Source of the DNA: JBOHUC01 sp050733935
Lineage (GTDB): Bacteria > Eisenbacteria > RBG-16-71-46 > DASYSL01
DNA length: 10,874 bases
Assembly (NCBI GenBank): GCA_050733935.1
Contig: JBOHUC010000090.1
Coordinates: 1 to 10,874 of the forward strand
Reading direction: 5' to 3'
The position numbers and the translations under genes were made by a program. Below the pieces are notes generated by a model that made no database searches, was not told where the DNA came from, and saw nothing but the letters and a program-made list of their open reading frames with translations. Each line of letters opens with the position of its first letter. Position 1 is the stretch's first letter. This document shows positions 1-6,201 of the stretch, in pieces.

Positions 1-414
1 GACCCGGCCCGGGTCTCGATTTACCGCGATTCCCCTGCGGACGCCGCTTTCGGGACCAATCCGCCGAATGCGACCGCGCCCTCGTCGTTCACCGACGGAG
101 CGCTCGTGCTGGTCGGTTTCTTCGACCGGCTCACGGTCACCTTCTCGCGCCAGAACAGCAACGGCAACATCCTGGGCGGGAACGCGGATTCCGGAAACCC
201 GCCGAACGGCACGTGGGTCGGCGGCAGCGCGCTTCCGCTCGTCTCGGCGGGCGGAATTCCGTGCCCGTTCCGGGTGACCGGCGGCTGGCTCGCGCGTCCG
301 GGGAACTTCCCGACCGGCTACTCGGCCCACTTCGACGGCAAGATCGACATCGACTGCCCGACGCCTGCGCAGCCTTCGACGTGGGGCAAGATCAAGAACC
401 AGTATCGCGACTGA
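1..414 (+). CDS. 3' part of a hypothetical secreted-type protein with a TWGKIKNQYRD C-terminal tail
   Basis: The reading frame is open from the first base of the window to a TGA at 412-414, so the N-terminus lies upstream and any signal peptide cannot be seen. The visible 137 residues are rich in Gly, Pro, Asn, Ser and Thr with alternating hydrophobic positions (for example LVLVGFFDRLTVTF), as in beta-rich exported proteins. I recognise no enzyme motif. The protein ends in STWGKIKNQYRD. The next gene, otherwise different in sequence, ends in RTWGAIKGEYHR, so the two share a TWGxIKxxY tail. From memory, similar TWG-x-(I/V)-K tails end many small secreted proteins of Candidatus Eisenbacteria, but I cannot check this here. 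A hairpin terminator follows 32 bp after the stop. The frame is reliable because the shared tail falls exactly before the stop; the function is unknown. Confidence 0.8.
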   Translation, partial: DPARVSIYRDSPADAAFGTNPPNATAPSSFTDGALVLVGFFDRLTVTFSRQNSNGNILGGNADSGNPPNGTWVGGSALPLVSAGGIPCPFRVTGGWLARPGNFPTGYSAHFDGKIDIDCPTPAQPSTWGKIKNQYRD

Positions 415-446
415 GCCGTTCCCGCAGTTGCGGTCCGTGGTGTGCG

Positions 447-480
447 AACCCCCGGCCCCAAAGGGTCGGGGGTTTCGCTT
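447..480 (+). terminator. Intrinsic terminator after the first partial gene
   Basis: A 12-bp stem pairs AACCCCCGGCCC (447-458) with GGGTCGGGGGTT (463-474), with one G-T wobble and a 4-base loop (CAAA). A T-rich stretch, TTTCGCTTTG, starts at 473 at the end of the stem. This separates the partial upstream gene from the one starting at 521, so the latter probably has its own promoter in the roughly 40 bp between the hairpin and its ribosome binding site. I cannot identify convincing -35/-10 boxes there. Confidence 0.8.
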
Positions 481-508
481 TGTGCTAGGCTTCTTCGCGG
501 AATCCCCG

Positions 509-514
509 GGAGGA
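509..514 (+). promoter_or_regulatory. Shine-Dalgarno GGAGGA deciding the ATG at 521
   Basis: GGAGGA lies 6 bases upstream of the ATG at 521. The same frame stays open upstream to an earlier possible start at 428, but that would cross the terminator hairpin and put non-hydrophobic residues before the signal peptide. Confidence 0.75.
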
Positions 515-520
515 GTCTCA

Positions 521-1306
521 ATGTCCAGAAACCTCGCCCGCATCGCGGGCAGGGCCTTGCTGCTGGGCGCGGCGGCGCCGGTCTCGGCAATGCTGATGAC
601 GCTGGCTTCGATACCCGAACCGGCCTGGGCCGCCGGCACCGTGGATCTCTCGTGGAACGCCTGCGCCCCGCTCACGGTGAACCGAAACAGCAACGGCGGC
701 GAGTCGATCTCGCTCTTCGCTTCCGTGGTCGGCCACTCGGAAGCGCACCAGGGATATCAGGTGTGGCTCGTTCTCGGGTCGGCGAGCGGAACGACCCCGG
801 ACGCGTGGCAGTTCGAGGCAGAGGGTTGCCACGGCTTCGCGCCGGTGACGATCGATCACGCGAGCCCCGCCGGGCGCACCTGCCCGTCGTTCCAGGGCAG
901 CAATCCCTCGCTCCAGGTCAAGACGTTCGACGATCGTGCCCCGGAAATCGGCCCCGAATACGGCGCCGGCCTGCGTCGCATCGTGCTCGCGAACGCATAT
1001 CCGGCCGGAGTCTCGGCCGTGAGCAGCGCCCAGCGCTACTTCCTCATGCGCGTCTTGTTCGATCACTCGCTCTCGACGACCGGCCCGGGGAGTCCGGGCT
1101 CGACCTGCGGCGGACTCGAGACTCCGGTCTGCGTCCTGCTCGTCGAGCGGAAGCTCACCTGGCTCGACCCGAACGGCGTCGAGCTGCCGTTCTCCTCCGG
1201 GCAGTCGTACGTGACGTTCAACGATCTTCAGAACGAGGCCCGATGCTCGGGGAATCGCGTGATCGATCGAACGTGGGGCGCGATCAAAGGGGAGTACCAC
1301 CGTTGA
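521..1306 (+). CDS. Small secreted protein of unknown function with signal peptide and TWGxIKxxY tail
   Basis: This is a 261-residue protein. The start at 521 has a strong GGAGGA site and gives a classical signal peptide: basic n-region (residues 1-11), hydrophobic core (about 12-30), and probable cleavage after PAWA near residue 37. The mature part begins GTVDLSWNAC and carries several cysteines, at least some likely to pair outside the cytoplasm. It has the pattern of a beta-sandwich, with WQFEAEGCHG near residues 108-117 and a second half ending in a Cys-bearing segment before the tail RTWGAIKGEYHR. No catalytic motif is visible. The preceding partial gene has the same tail, so I infer a shared export, anchoring or processing cue. 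Architectures like this (secreted, WQF-x-GC segment, TWG tail) are in my recollection common in Candidatus Eisenbacteria; that is unverified. The methyltransferase begins 22 bp downstream and may be cotranscribed. Confidence 0.85.
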   Translation: MSRNLARIAGRALLLGAAAPVSAMLMTLASIPEPAWAAGTVDLSWNACAPLTVNRNSNGGESISLFASVVGHSEAHQGYQVWLVLGSASGTTPDAWQFEAEGCHGFAPVTIDHASPAGRTCPSFQGSNPSLQVKTFDDRAPEIGPEYGAGLRRIVLANAYPAGVSAVSSAQRYFLMRVLFDHSLSTTGPGSPGSTCGGLETPVCVLLVERKLTWLDPNGVELPFSSGQSYVTFNDLQNEARCSGNRVIDRTWGAIKGEYHR

Positions 1307-1328
1307 GCCCTCCCGTGAGCTCGCGTGC

Positions 1329-2051
1329 ATGACCGGCCCGCCGCCGAAACGCGACGTGCGCCACCTCGCTGAGCCGGCGAAGTACGACGAGGCGAGCACG
1401 CTCGATCCCGAGTTCTGGTATCGCCCGGACATGGGACTCCAGCAACTCGAGCGCCTTCGCTTCCCGTATTTCGTCGAGGGGTTCGGACCGTTCGAAGGCA
1501 GGAGCGTGCTCGACGTGGGCTGCGGCGGCGGGATCCTGGCCGAGGACCTGGCGGCCGCCGGCGCGCGCGTCGTGGCGGTCGATCCGTCGGCCAGGACGAT
1601 CGAAGTCGCGCGCGCCCACGCGAAGAGCCGCGGCCTTGCGATCGATTACCGCGTCGGCTTCGCGGAGGACCTGGCCGAGTCGGGCGCGTACGACGCGGTC
1701 TTCGCGGTCGACGTCCTCGAGCACGTGGCCGACCTCGGGCGCACTCTCGACACGTGTGCGCGGGCGCTCCGTCCGGGCGGCCACTTCGGATTCCTGACTC
1801 ACAACCAGACGCTCGAGGCGTTCACCGAGATCATCTGGAAGTGGGAATACCTGGGCGAATCCGCGAAGGGCGGGCACGACTTCCACAAGTTCATCACGCC
1901 GGACGATCTTAGGCGGTGGCTCGCGGAGCGCGGCCTCGCTGTACGGGACATCACCGGCATCGCGTGGACCGAGCCGCCGTCGCTCGTCCCCCAGCCGACG
2001 GTGAGCTACCTGGGGTACGCGCAAAAGTCCGCGACGCCTGCGCGCGGATGA
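1329..2051 (+). CDS. UbiG-like class I SAM-dependent methyltransferase
   Basis: A 240-residue Rossmann-fold methyltransferase that probably acts in the cytoplasm on a small molecule. Visible motifs are motif I LDVGCGGGIL (61-70), the acidic residue D85 that would hold the SAM ribose, DVLEHV (128-133), and LRPGG (147-151). The C-terminal half carries KGGHDFHKFI (180-189) and RDITG (206-210), closely matching the KGTHD-x-KKFI and HITG segments of UbiG (3-demethylubiquinol 3-O-methyltransferase). However, the UbiG N-terminal LHxxNPxR segment is replaced by RPDMGLQQLERLRFPYF, and no quinone genes are nearby, so I do not assign ubiG or its substrate. The ATG at 1329 lacks a clear ribosome binding site, but no in-frame alternative just upstream looks better. 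Its stop overlaps the start of the transporter by ATGA, which implies translational coupling. Confidence 0.9.
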   Translation: MTGPPPKRDVRHLAEPAKYDEASTLDPEFWYRPDMGLQQLERLRFPYFVEGFGPFEGRSVLDVGCGGGILAEDLAAAGARVVAVDPSARTIEVARAHAKSRGLAIDYRVGFAEDLAESGAYDAVFAVDVLEHVADLGRTLDTCARALRPGGHFGFLTHNQTLEAFTEIIWKWEYLGESAKGGHDFHKFITPDDLRRWLAERGLAVRDITGIAWTEPPSLVPQPTVSYLGYAQKSATPARG

Positions 2052-3363
2052 CCGCTCCCGCCTCGCCCGCGCCGTTCGACAGCGAGCGCGCGGCAAAGAA
2101 AAACTTCAACCTCGCGGTCTGGAACGGCATCCTCTTCCTCATCGGAGAGACGTTCATCGACAGCGCGACCGTGCTCGCCCTGTTCGTGAGCCGCCTCACC
2201 GATCGCAACTGGCTCGTCGGGCTCGCGGTTTCGCTCCACGAAATCGGCTGGTATCTGCCGCAGATCCTCACGATTCCCATGCTCGAGCGCCGGGCGCTCC
2301 GGCTTCCGCTCTACCGGAAGGTGGCGTTCGTGCGGGTCGGCGGTCTTGCCGTCGTGACGGCGGCGATCTTCCTTCTCGGAGACCGCGAGCCCGGTCTTCT
2401 GCTCGCAATCTTCCTCGCGGGGTTCTCCTGTTCGCGTTCGCCAGCGGATTCGCGGCCGTGTCGTTCTACGACGTCGTGGGCCGCACGATCCCGATGAGCC
2501 GCCACGGGAAGCTCTGGGCGTATCGCCTGTTCTTCGGGGGAATCCTGTCCGCGCTGTGCGGGCTCGCCATCGGAGCCATCCTCGCGTTGCCCGAGTTCTC
2601 GCTCCGCTTCGGGATCCTGTTCGCGCTCGCGACCCTGTTCGTCGGTCTCGGGACCGGTGCATTCACGCGCTGCGACGAGCCCCCGGTCGAGGTGAGCCGG
2701 AAGGCGCTCCACATGGGGGTGCACCTCCGGGAGAACCTGCGCGTCGCCTGGGGCGACAGTGCTTTCCGCGCGCTGTTCGGCACCCGGGTGGCGCTCGCGG
2801 CCGCCGGCATGGCGACGCCGTTCTACGTCGTGTACGCGGTACGCGGCCTGGGTCTGCCCGCGCTGGTCGTCGCCGGATTCGTCTCGGCGAAGATCGCGGG
2901 CTTCGTGTCCTCGAATCTCCTGTGGCAGCGGGTGGCTTCGCGCCACGGGCCGACCGATCTCATGCGCCGGGTCACGGTGATCTCGGCCGCAGGGCCGCTC
3001 ATCGCCCTGACCGCGGGCGTCGCTCCCGAGCCCGCGCGCGGTCCCCTGCTCATTGCGACTTTCTTCCTGCTCGGGGCGTCCGTGAGCGGCACGAGCATCG
3101 CGTTTCAGAGTCTCCTGCTCGGGATCGCGCCGGCGGCCCGGCGGCCGTCGTACGTCGGGCTCATGAATTCGTTCGTCGGGCCAGCGACCGCACTCCCGGC
3201 GCTCGGCGGACTGCTCGTGGACTACACGGCTCCGTGGGTGGTCTTTGGACTTTCGGTTGCGTGCGCGGCGCTTGCGTTCGGGCTCGCAGGGAGGCTCCCG
3301 AGGGGAGTGACGATCGAAGCGACCCGTCCGCCGGGACGGGAGGGAGAACCCGAGCAGGCCTGA
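2048..3363 (+). pseudogene. MFS-type multi-pass transporter split by an apparent single-base deletion
   Basis: The first piece starts at ATG 2048 (overlapping the methyltransferase stop) and runs in one frame to a TGA at 2495-2497. The second piece is open in the next frame from before 2458 (GTG, reading SFYDVVGRTIP) to TGA 3361-3363. Adding one G to the GGGG at 2419-2422 joins them as LAGVLLFAFASGFAAVSFYDV. This gives one protein of about 438 residues with roughly 12 hydrophobic segments, the size and topology of a major facilitator superfamily permease in the inner membrane. Segments such as MNSFVGPATALPALGGLL in the C-terminal half are typical MFS helices. No substrate can be read from the sequence. 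The gene may be truly broken, may depend on ribosomal slippage, or may reflect a sequencing or assembly error in a homopolymer. The intact composition of both halves argues for a recent event or an error. Gene finders would probably report 2048-2497 and 2458-3363 as separate genes. Confidence 0.8.
2419..2422 (+). other. Probable frameshift site in the transporter (GGGG run)
   Basis: Translation leaves the membrane-protein frame here: after LAG the upstream frame reads FSCSRSPADSR, which is not transmembrane-like. The frame offset by one base reads VLLFAFASGF from the same point, continuing the helix. One missing G restores a single open reading frame. Confidence 0.75.
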
Positions 3364-3365
3364 GT

Positions 3366-3385
3366 GGCCGGCTAACCGTCCGGCC
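3366..3385. terminator. Possible bidirectional hairpin between convergent genes
   Basis: A perfect 6-bp inverted repeat, GGCCGG (3366-3371) and CCGGCC (3380-3385), with an 8-base loop lies just past the transporter stop and over the last bases of the flavin-reductase gene. There is no T tract on either side, so it would be a weak or non-canonical terminator at best. Confidence 0.3.
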
Positions 3386-4037
3386 GGGAACCCTTCGGAC
3401 GGTCCATGGCGAACCGTTCCCCGAGCTTCGTGTAGAGGTTCTTCCCGAGGCGCGCGATGGGGCGGAGTCGAGCCGGGTCCACGATGGGCGCCCCGCCGCC
3501 GGGCCCAGACGCCGCCTTCGCACCGGGCTCGGCGGGTTCGAGAAGATCGTCCCGCAGGTGGAACCAGACAACCTCGCCGATCACCAGCCGTGTGTCGTGG
3601 GGCTCACGTCCGACCGGGATCACCTGGTGGGAACGGCATTCGAGCGAATACCCGGCCTCCGCGACCCGGGGGGCCGCGACGCGGACGCTCGGAACGGGCG
3701 TAAGACCGGTGAGTGCGAACTCGTCGACATCCGGATCCCAGTCCCCGGCCGCGCGGTTCACGGCCTCGGCCAGCTCTTCGGTGGCGGAGTTCACGACGAA
3801 CTCCCCGGTCTCGAGGATGTTGCGCGCGGTGTCCTTCACGGCTCCGCTCCGCGTCGAGACGGAGATCGCAAGCAAAGGCGGATCCGACGCGACGCCCATG
3901 AAGAACGAAAACGGAGCGAGGTTGTGCCGTCCGCCTGGGTCGCGCGTCGAGACGAACGCGATGGGGCGCGGCACGATGAGGCTTATGAGAAGCCGGTAAC
4001 GCCGCGAAACGGAGAGCTCCGCGGGATCGATCTGCAC
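3372..4037 (-). CDS. Flavin reductase-like (FMN-binding split-barrel) protein
   Basis: A 221-residue protein of the flavin reductase-like/flavoredoxin family, probably a cytoplasmic FMN-binding oxidoreductase. The N-terminus matches the family pattern: YRLLISLIVPRPIAFVST (14-31), then NLAPFSFFMGVASDPPLLA (39-57), and KDTARNILETGEFVVN (68-83), the segments that form the FMN-binding barrel. Near the C-terminus, ARLGKNLYTKL (195-205) corresponds to the RLGG-x-Y segment common in these proteins. A Gly/Ala/Pro-rich stretch (about 170-184) interrupts the last part and looks like a flexible insertion. The start is a GTG at 4037 immediately after the TGA of the eRF1-like gene (TGAGTG), so translation is probably coupled to it. 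Reading from this GTG gives the expected family N-terminus (IDPAEL). The natural electron acceptor cannot be told from sequence. Confidence 0.9.
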   Translation of the reverse strand: MQIDPAELSVSRRYRLLISLIVPRPIAFVSTRDPGGRHNLAPFSFFMGVASDPPLLAISVSTRSGAVKDTARNILETGEFVVNSATEELAEAVNRAAGDWDPDVDEFALTGLTPVPSVRVAAPRVAEAGYSLECRSHQVIPVGREPHDTRLVIGEVVWFHLRDDLLEPAEPGAKAASGPGGGAPIVDPARLRPIARLGKNLYTKLGERFAMDRPKGSRPDG

Positions 4038-5180
4038 TCAGCGATACCGGAGCAGCGCGCCCACCCCTCCGCGGGCATCGAATTCCGGGACCGCCCTGGG
4101 CTGGATGAAACGAACGCGCGCTCCCTGCGCCTGGGCCTGGGCCCCCATTTCCTCGTGTAGCGGAACCGCTTCGACCGTTTCGCGCCCGCAGACGGTGCAG
4201 GCGCGCGGCGGCTCTCCCGGCGCGAACGTCCGGCAGCTTCGGCAGGCCCAGCCGCTGCCTCCCGAAGGAAATCCCTCGCTCAGGACGAGCTCGGAGACCC
4301 GCGACTCGCGAAGGGCGATGAGCGTCTTCTCGAGCCCGATCGCCGAGCCCCCTTCGCCGACGCCATCGAGCAGGCGCTCGGCGAGCGTACGGCGCTCGAC
4401 GGCCTCCTGCGCCTGGATCAGGCGCTCGACTTCCGCGGCCAACTCGTGTTCCGGGATCCGGATGTCCCAGTGGTGGTGCTCGCCCAGCAATCGCTCGCGC
4501 GCTGGATGCGAGAGCTCGGACAGGAGCGTGGGGACGATCGGATCGTCGCCGCCGATCAGGACATACGACGCTCCGGACTCACGCAGGAGCTCGTCGAGCG
4601 CCTGGATCGCCTGCCGGGCATGCTTCTGCCACGCGTTCTCGACGTGGCGCTGAACGTTGGCGGGATCGGCCTCGCCCGCGTTCTTGGGCTTGTGGAGCAC
4701 GGGGTTTCGGACCTCGCGCCGGGTCTCGATCGCTCCAAGCCCGATCACGAACAGCCGGGCGGTGTTCGTGTTCGCGACCAGGACCGCCGCCCTGCGATAA
4801 CGATCCGCCGCTTTGAGGAGCGGGAAGAGCGTTGGCAGGGGCCCGACGGTCACGAGGTTCTCCGCGAACTCGATCGGCACCTGGACCGCGTCGAACACGT
4901 CGTCGTCCGCATAGCAGGCGAAGACTGCCGCGCCCTTGGTCGTGTCCTTGATGTCGTAGTCGAGGTAGTGCTGCACGCGGCTGAAGTCGACCGCGAGGCT
5001 CTCGTGCTCGGGCGAGCGGGGCTTGAACGCCTTGAGCTCTTCCGCCATGCGCTTCTTGAGGAAGGGGCGGTACGTGGTCATCTGCGCGCCGACCGGCCGC
5101 GTGTTCACGTAGACCGAGAGCACGGGCCACGTCGAAGGGCCCCGGGCAGCAAGCCGCTTCAACGTGTTGAAGATCCGCAT
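4038..5180 (-). CDS. Bacterial eRF1-like protein (baeRF type) with C-terminal zinc ribbon and no GGQ
   Basis: A 380-residue homologue of archaeal/eukaryotic peptide release factor 1 of the kind termed bacterial archaeo-eukaryotic release factors. WPVLSVYVNT (18-27) opens the N-terminal domain, as in this family. Residues 113-150 (GPLPTLFPLLKAADR, then RRAAVLVANTNTARLFVIGLG) match the start of the eRF1 middle domain. The C-terminal L7Ae-like domain holds a zinc-ribbon pattern C313-x2-C316 and C328-x2-C331 and ends GGVGALLRYR, very close to the GGIGAILRY end of eRF1. The catalytic GGQ tripeptide is absent: the corresponding region reads KNAGEADPANVQRHVENAWQ (166-185). It is therefore unlikely to release peptides by the usual chemistry, and a ribosome-binding, rescue, stress or hibernation role is more plausible (inference). 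The ATG at 5180 has a strong AGGAGGA site, whereas the 45 additional in-frame residues upstream look non-coding. It lies 134 bp downstream of aroK. Confidence 0.88.
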   Translation of the reverse strand: MRIFNTLKRLAARGPSTWPVLSVYVNTRPVGAQMTTYRPFLKKRMAEELKAFKPRSPEHESLAVDFSRVQHYLDYDIKDTTKGAAVFACYADDDVFDAVQVPIEFAENLVTVGPLPTLFPLLKAADRYRRAAVLVANTNTARLFVIGLGAIETRREVRNPVLHKPKNAGEADPANVQRHVENAWQKHARQAIQALDELLRESGASYVLIGGDDPIVPTLLSELSHPARERLLGEHHHWDIRIPEHELAAEVERLIQAQEAVERRTLAERLLDGVGEGGSAIGLEKTLIALRESRVSELVLSEGFPSGGSGWACRSCRTFAPGEPPRACTVCGRETVEAVPLHEEMGAQAQAQGARVRFIQPRAVPEFDARGGVGALLRYR

Positions 5181-5184
5181 GCGA

Positions 5185-5191
5185 TCCTCCT
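5185..5191 (-). promoter_or_regulatory. Shine-Dalgarno AGGAGGA deciding the ATG at 5180
   Basis: On the minus strand AGGAGGA is followed by TCGC and then ATG. This favours a 380-residue product starting MRIFNTLKRL over a longer in-frame product reaching back to the aroK stop. Confidence 0.85.
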
Positions 5192-5314
5192 GACCGGCAT
5201 GCGAAGGTGCGCGCGAGACGGGAGACGATGGAGTGTGCATCGTTCGACCTGTCTGGTCGGAAGCCGGGGGGCTCCGGGTGATCCGCCCGCAGTGTAGACT
5301 GACCCCAGCCTGCA

Positions 5315-5806
5315 CTAGGCGAGGATCAGGTCTACGATCTCCGCAACCGAACGTCCGTCCACGGGGATACGGACGTCTGCCTGTTCATACCCCGAACGCC
5401 GCTCTTCGAGAAGGCGTCGTGCCTCCTCCCGGTCGCCGAACAGAGGGCGTGCTGCATCGTCCTGGCAGCGCGAGAGGATCAAGTCGAACGGTGCGTCGAG
5501 CCAGACCGTTCGCCCGCGGGTTGCGATCCAGTGGCGGTTCGCCGGGTCGGCGAACAGACCACCGCCGGTGGCGACCACCGCTCCCCCGCCCAAAAGCGGG
5601 CCCAGCTCCCGGAGCGCTTTCGCCTCGCGGATCCGGAATCGGGGCTCCCCCTCGGACTCGAAGAGCTCCCGGATGGTTTGTCCGGCCTCCGCCTCGACGC
5701 GGGCATCCACATCATAGAACGGAACCCCCAACCGGCTCGCAAGGGCCCGTCCAACGGTGGTCTTCCCCACCCCCATGAACCCGACCAGAAAGAAGACCGG
5801 GGTCAT
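5315..5806 (-). CDS. aroK: Shikimate kinase
   Basis: Phosphorylates shikimate with ATP to shikimate 3-phosphate in the cytoplasm, the fifth step of the chorismate pathway to aromatic amino acids. From the ATG at 5806 the protein has 163 residues, the usual family size. Visible motifs are Walker A in GFMGVGKTT (9-17), YDVD (31-34) with the shikimate-contacting aspartate, GEPRFRIRE (53-61) containing the conserved FRxxE, ATGGGLF (79-85), and the lid segment ARPLF (119-123). It ends at TAG 5315-5317. An in-frame TTG at 5830 would add 8 residues (GGSPPP-like), but family members begin close to the P-loop, so I prefer the ATG. No other aromatic-pathway gene is in the window. It shares strand with the eRF1-like and flavin-reductase genes and could head the same transcript, though 134 bp separate it from the next start. 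Confidence 0.95.
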   Translation of the reverse strand: MTPVFFLVGFMGVGKTTVGRALASRLGVPFYDVDARVEAEAGQTIRELFESEGEPRFRIREAKALRELGPLLGGGAVVATGGGLFADPANRHWIATRGRTVWLDAPFDLILSRCQDDAARPLFGDREEARRLLEERRSGYEQADVRIPVDGRSVAEIVDLILA

Positions 5807-5886
5807 GCCGGGGGGAGGGCTCCCACCCAATCCGCAGCATACCCGATCCCCCGTATTGCTTGCGGGAAGGATTCAGTTATTTCGGT

Positions 5887-5914
5887 TTGACGGCGTATCA
5901 AAATGCAATACACT
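5887..5914 (+). promoter_or_regulatory. Candidate sigma70-type promoter for the 6202 gene
   Basis: TTGACG (5887-5892) and TACACT (5909-5914) are separated by 16 bp and match the -35 and -10 consensus at 5 and 4 of 6 positions. They sit in the AT-richest part of the intergenic region. If used, the leader before the ATG at 6202 would be about 280 nt. The spacing and the boxes are the only evidence. Confidence 0.4.
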
Positions 5915-5937
5915 CCTTGGGCGCTCCCCTCTCCAGG

Positions 5938-5996
5938 CGGGTTCCCCTTCGGACCCGTCAGCGCTCAAATTTCTAACCATGACGCAGGGCTGCGTC
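5938..5996 (+). repeat. Two inverted repeats in the presumed leader of the 6202 gene
   Basis: The first pairs CGGGTTC (5938-5944) with GGACCCG (5951-5957), with one G-T pair and a 6-base loop. The second pairs GACGCA (5981-5986) with TGCGTC (5991-5996) around a GGGC loop. Neither is followed by a T run, so they are not typical terminators. They could structure the RNA leader or be binding sites, or arise by chance in GC-rich DNA. Confidence 0.4.
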
Positions 5997-6201
5997 TAGC
6001 CGTGACTTGAGCCTCGCAAGGACGCGGTGACCGGCGCTACGCGGGATCGCGAGCGGCGGCGGTTTCCGAGAGGGGGCGATTGCACACAGACATTGATAGG
6101 GGCGTTTTCCGATCCAAGCGCCAAACCTCGTGGCCCACGGACCCGGGCCTTCGCATCCGCGTTCCGAATTCTTCTCTCTTGTTATGGAGGTAGAGGCCAA
6201 C

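Larger units (their letters stand above)
5807..6201. other. Divergent intergenic region between aroK and the first large exported protein
   Basis: About 395 bp without a convincing gene, and visibly richer in A and T between roughly 5865 and 5915 than its surroundings, as expected of a promoter region serving divergent genes. It contains the promoter-like site at 5887-5914 and two inverted repeats, at 5938-5957 and 5981-5996. The final 200 bp before the ATG at 6202 show no recognisable riboswitch consensus to my eye. Confidence 0.6.

Noticed and set aside
518..1432. Minus-strand open frame opposite the small secreted protein
   Set aside because: The plus strand has an RBS, a signal peptide and a conserved tail; the minus frame has none and runs into the methyltransferase gene.
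2556..4160. Plus-strand open frame of 534 codons spanning the transporter and the flavin reductase
   Set aside because: It crosses two genes of opposite strand and reads as Arg/Pro/Gly-rich low-information sequence with no domain.
5230..5285. Minus-strand hairpins (GGAGCC/GGCTTC and CGACC/GGTCG) between aroK and the eRF1-like gene as a terminator
   Set aside because: No T tract follows and the stems are short; in GC-rich DNA such pairs are common by chance.
5181..5315. Longer N-terminus for the eRF1-like protein reaching back to the aroK stop
   Set aside because: The extra 45 residues do not resemble the family N-terminus, and a strong AGGAGGA precedes the ATG at 5180.
5921..6201. Riboswitch (c-di-GMP, TPP or similar) in the leader of the 6202 gene
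   Set aside because: I compared by eye with the consensus sequences I remember and found no matching core; only two simple hairpins are visible.
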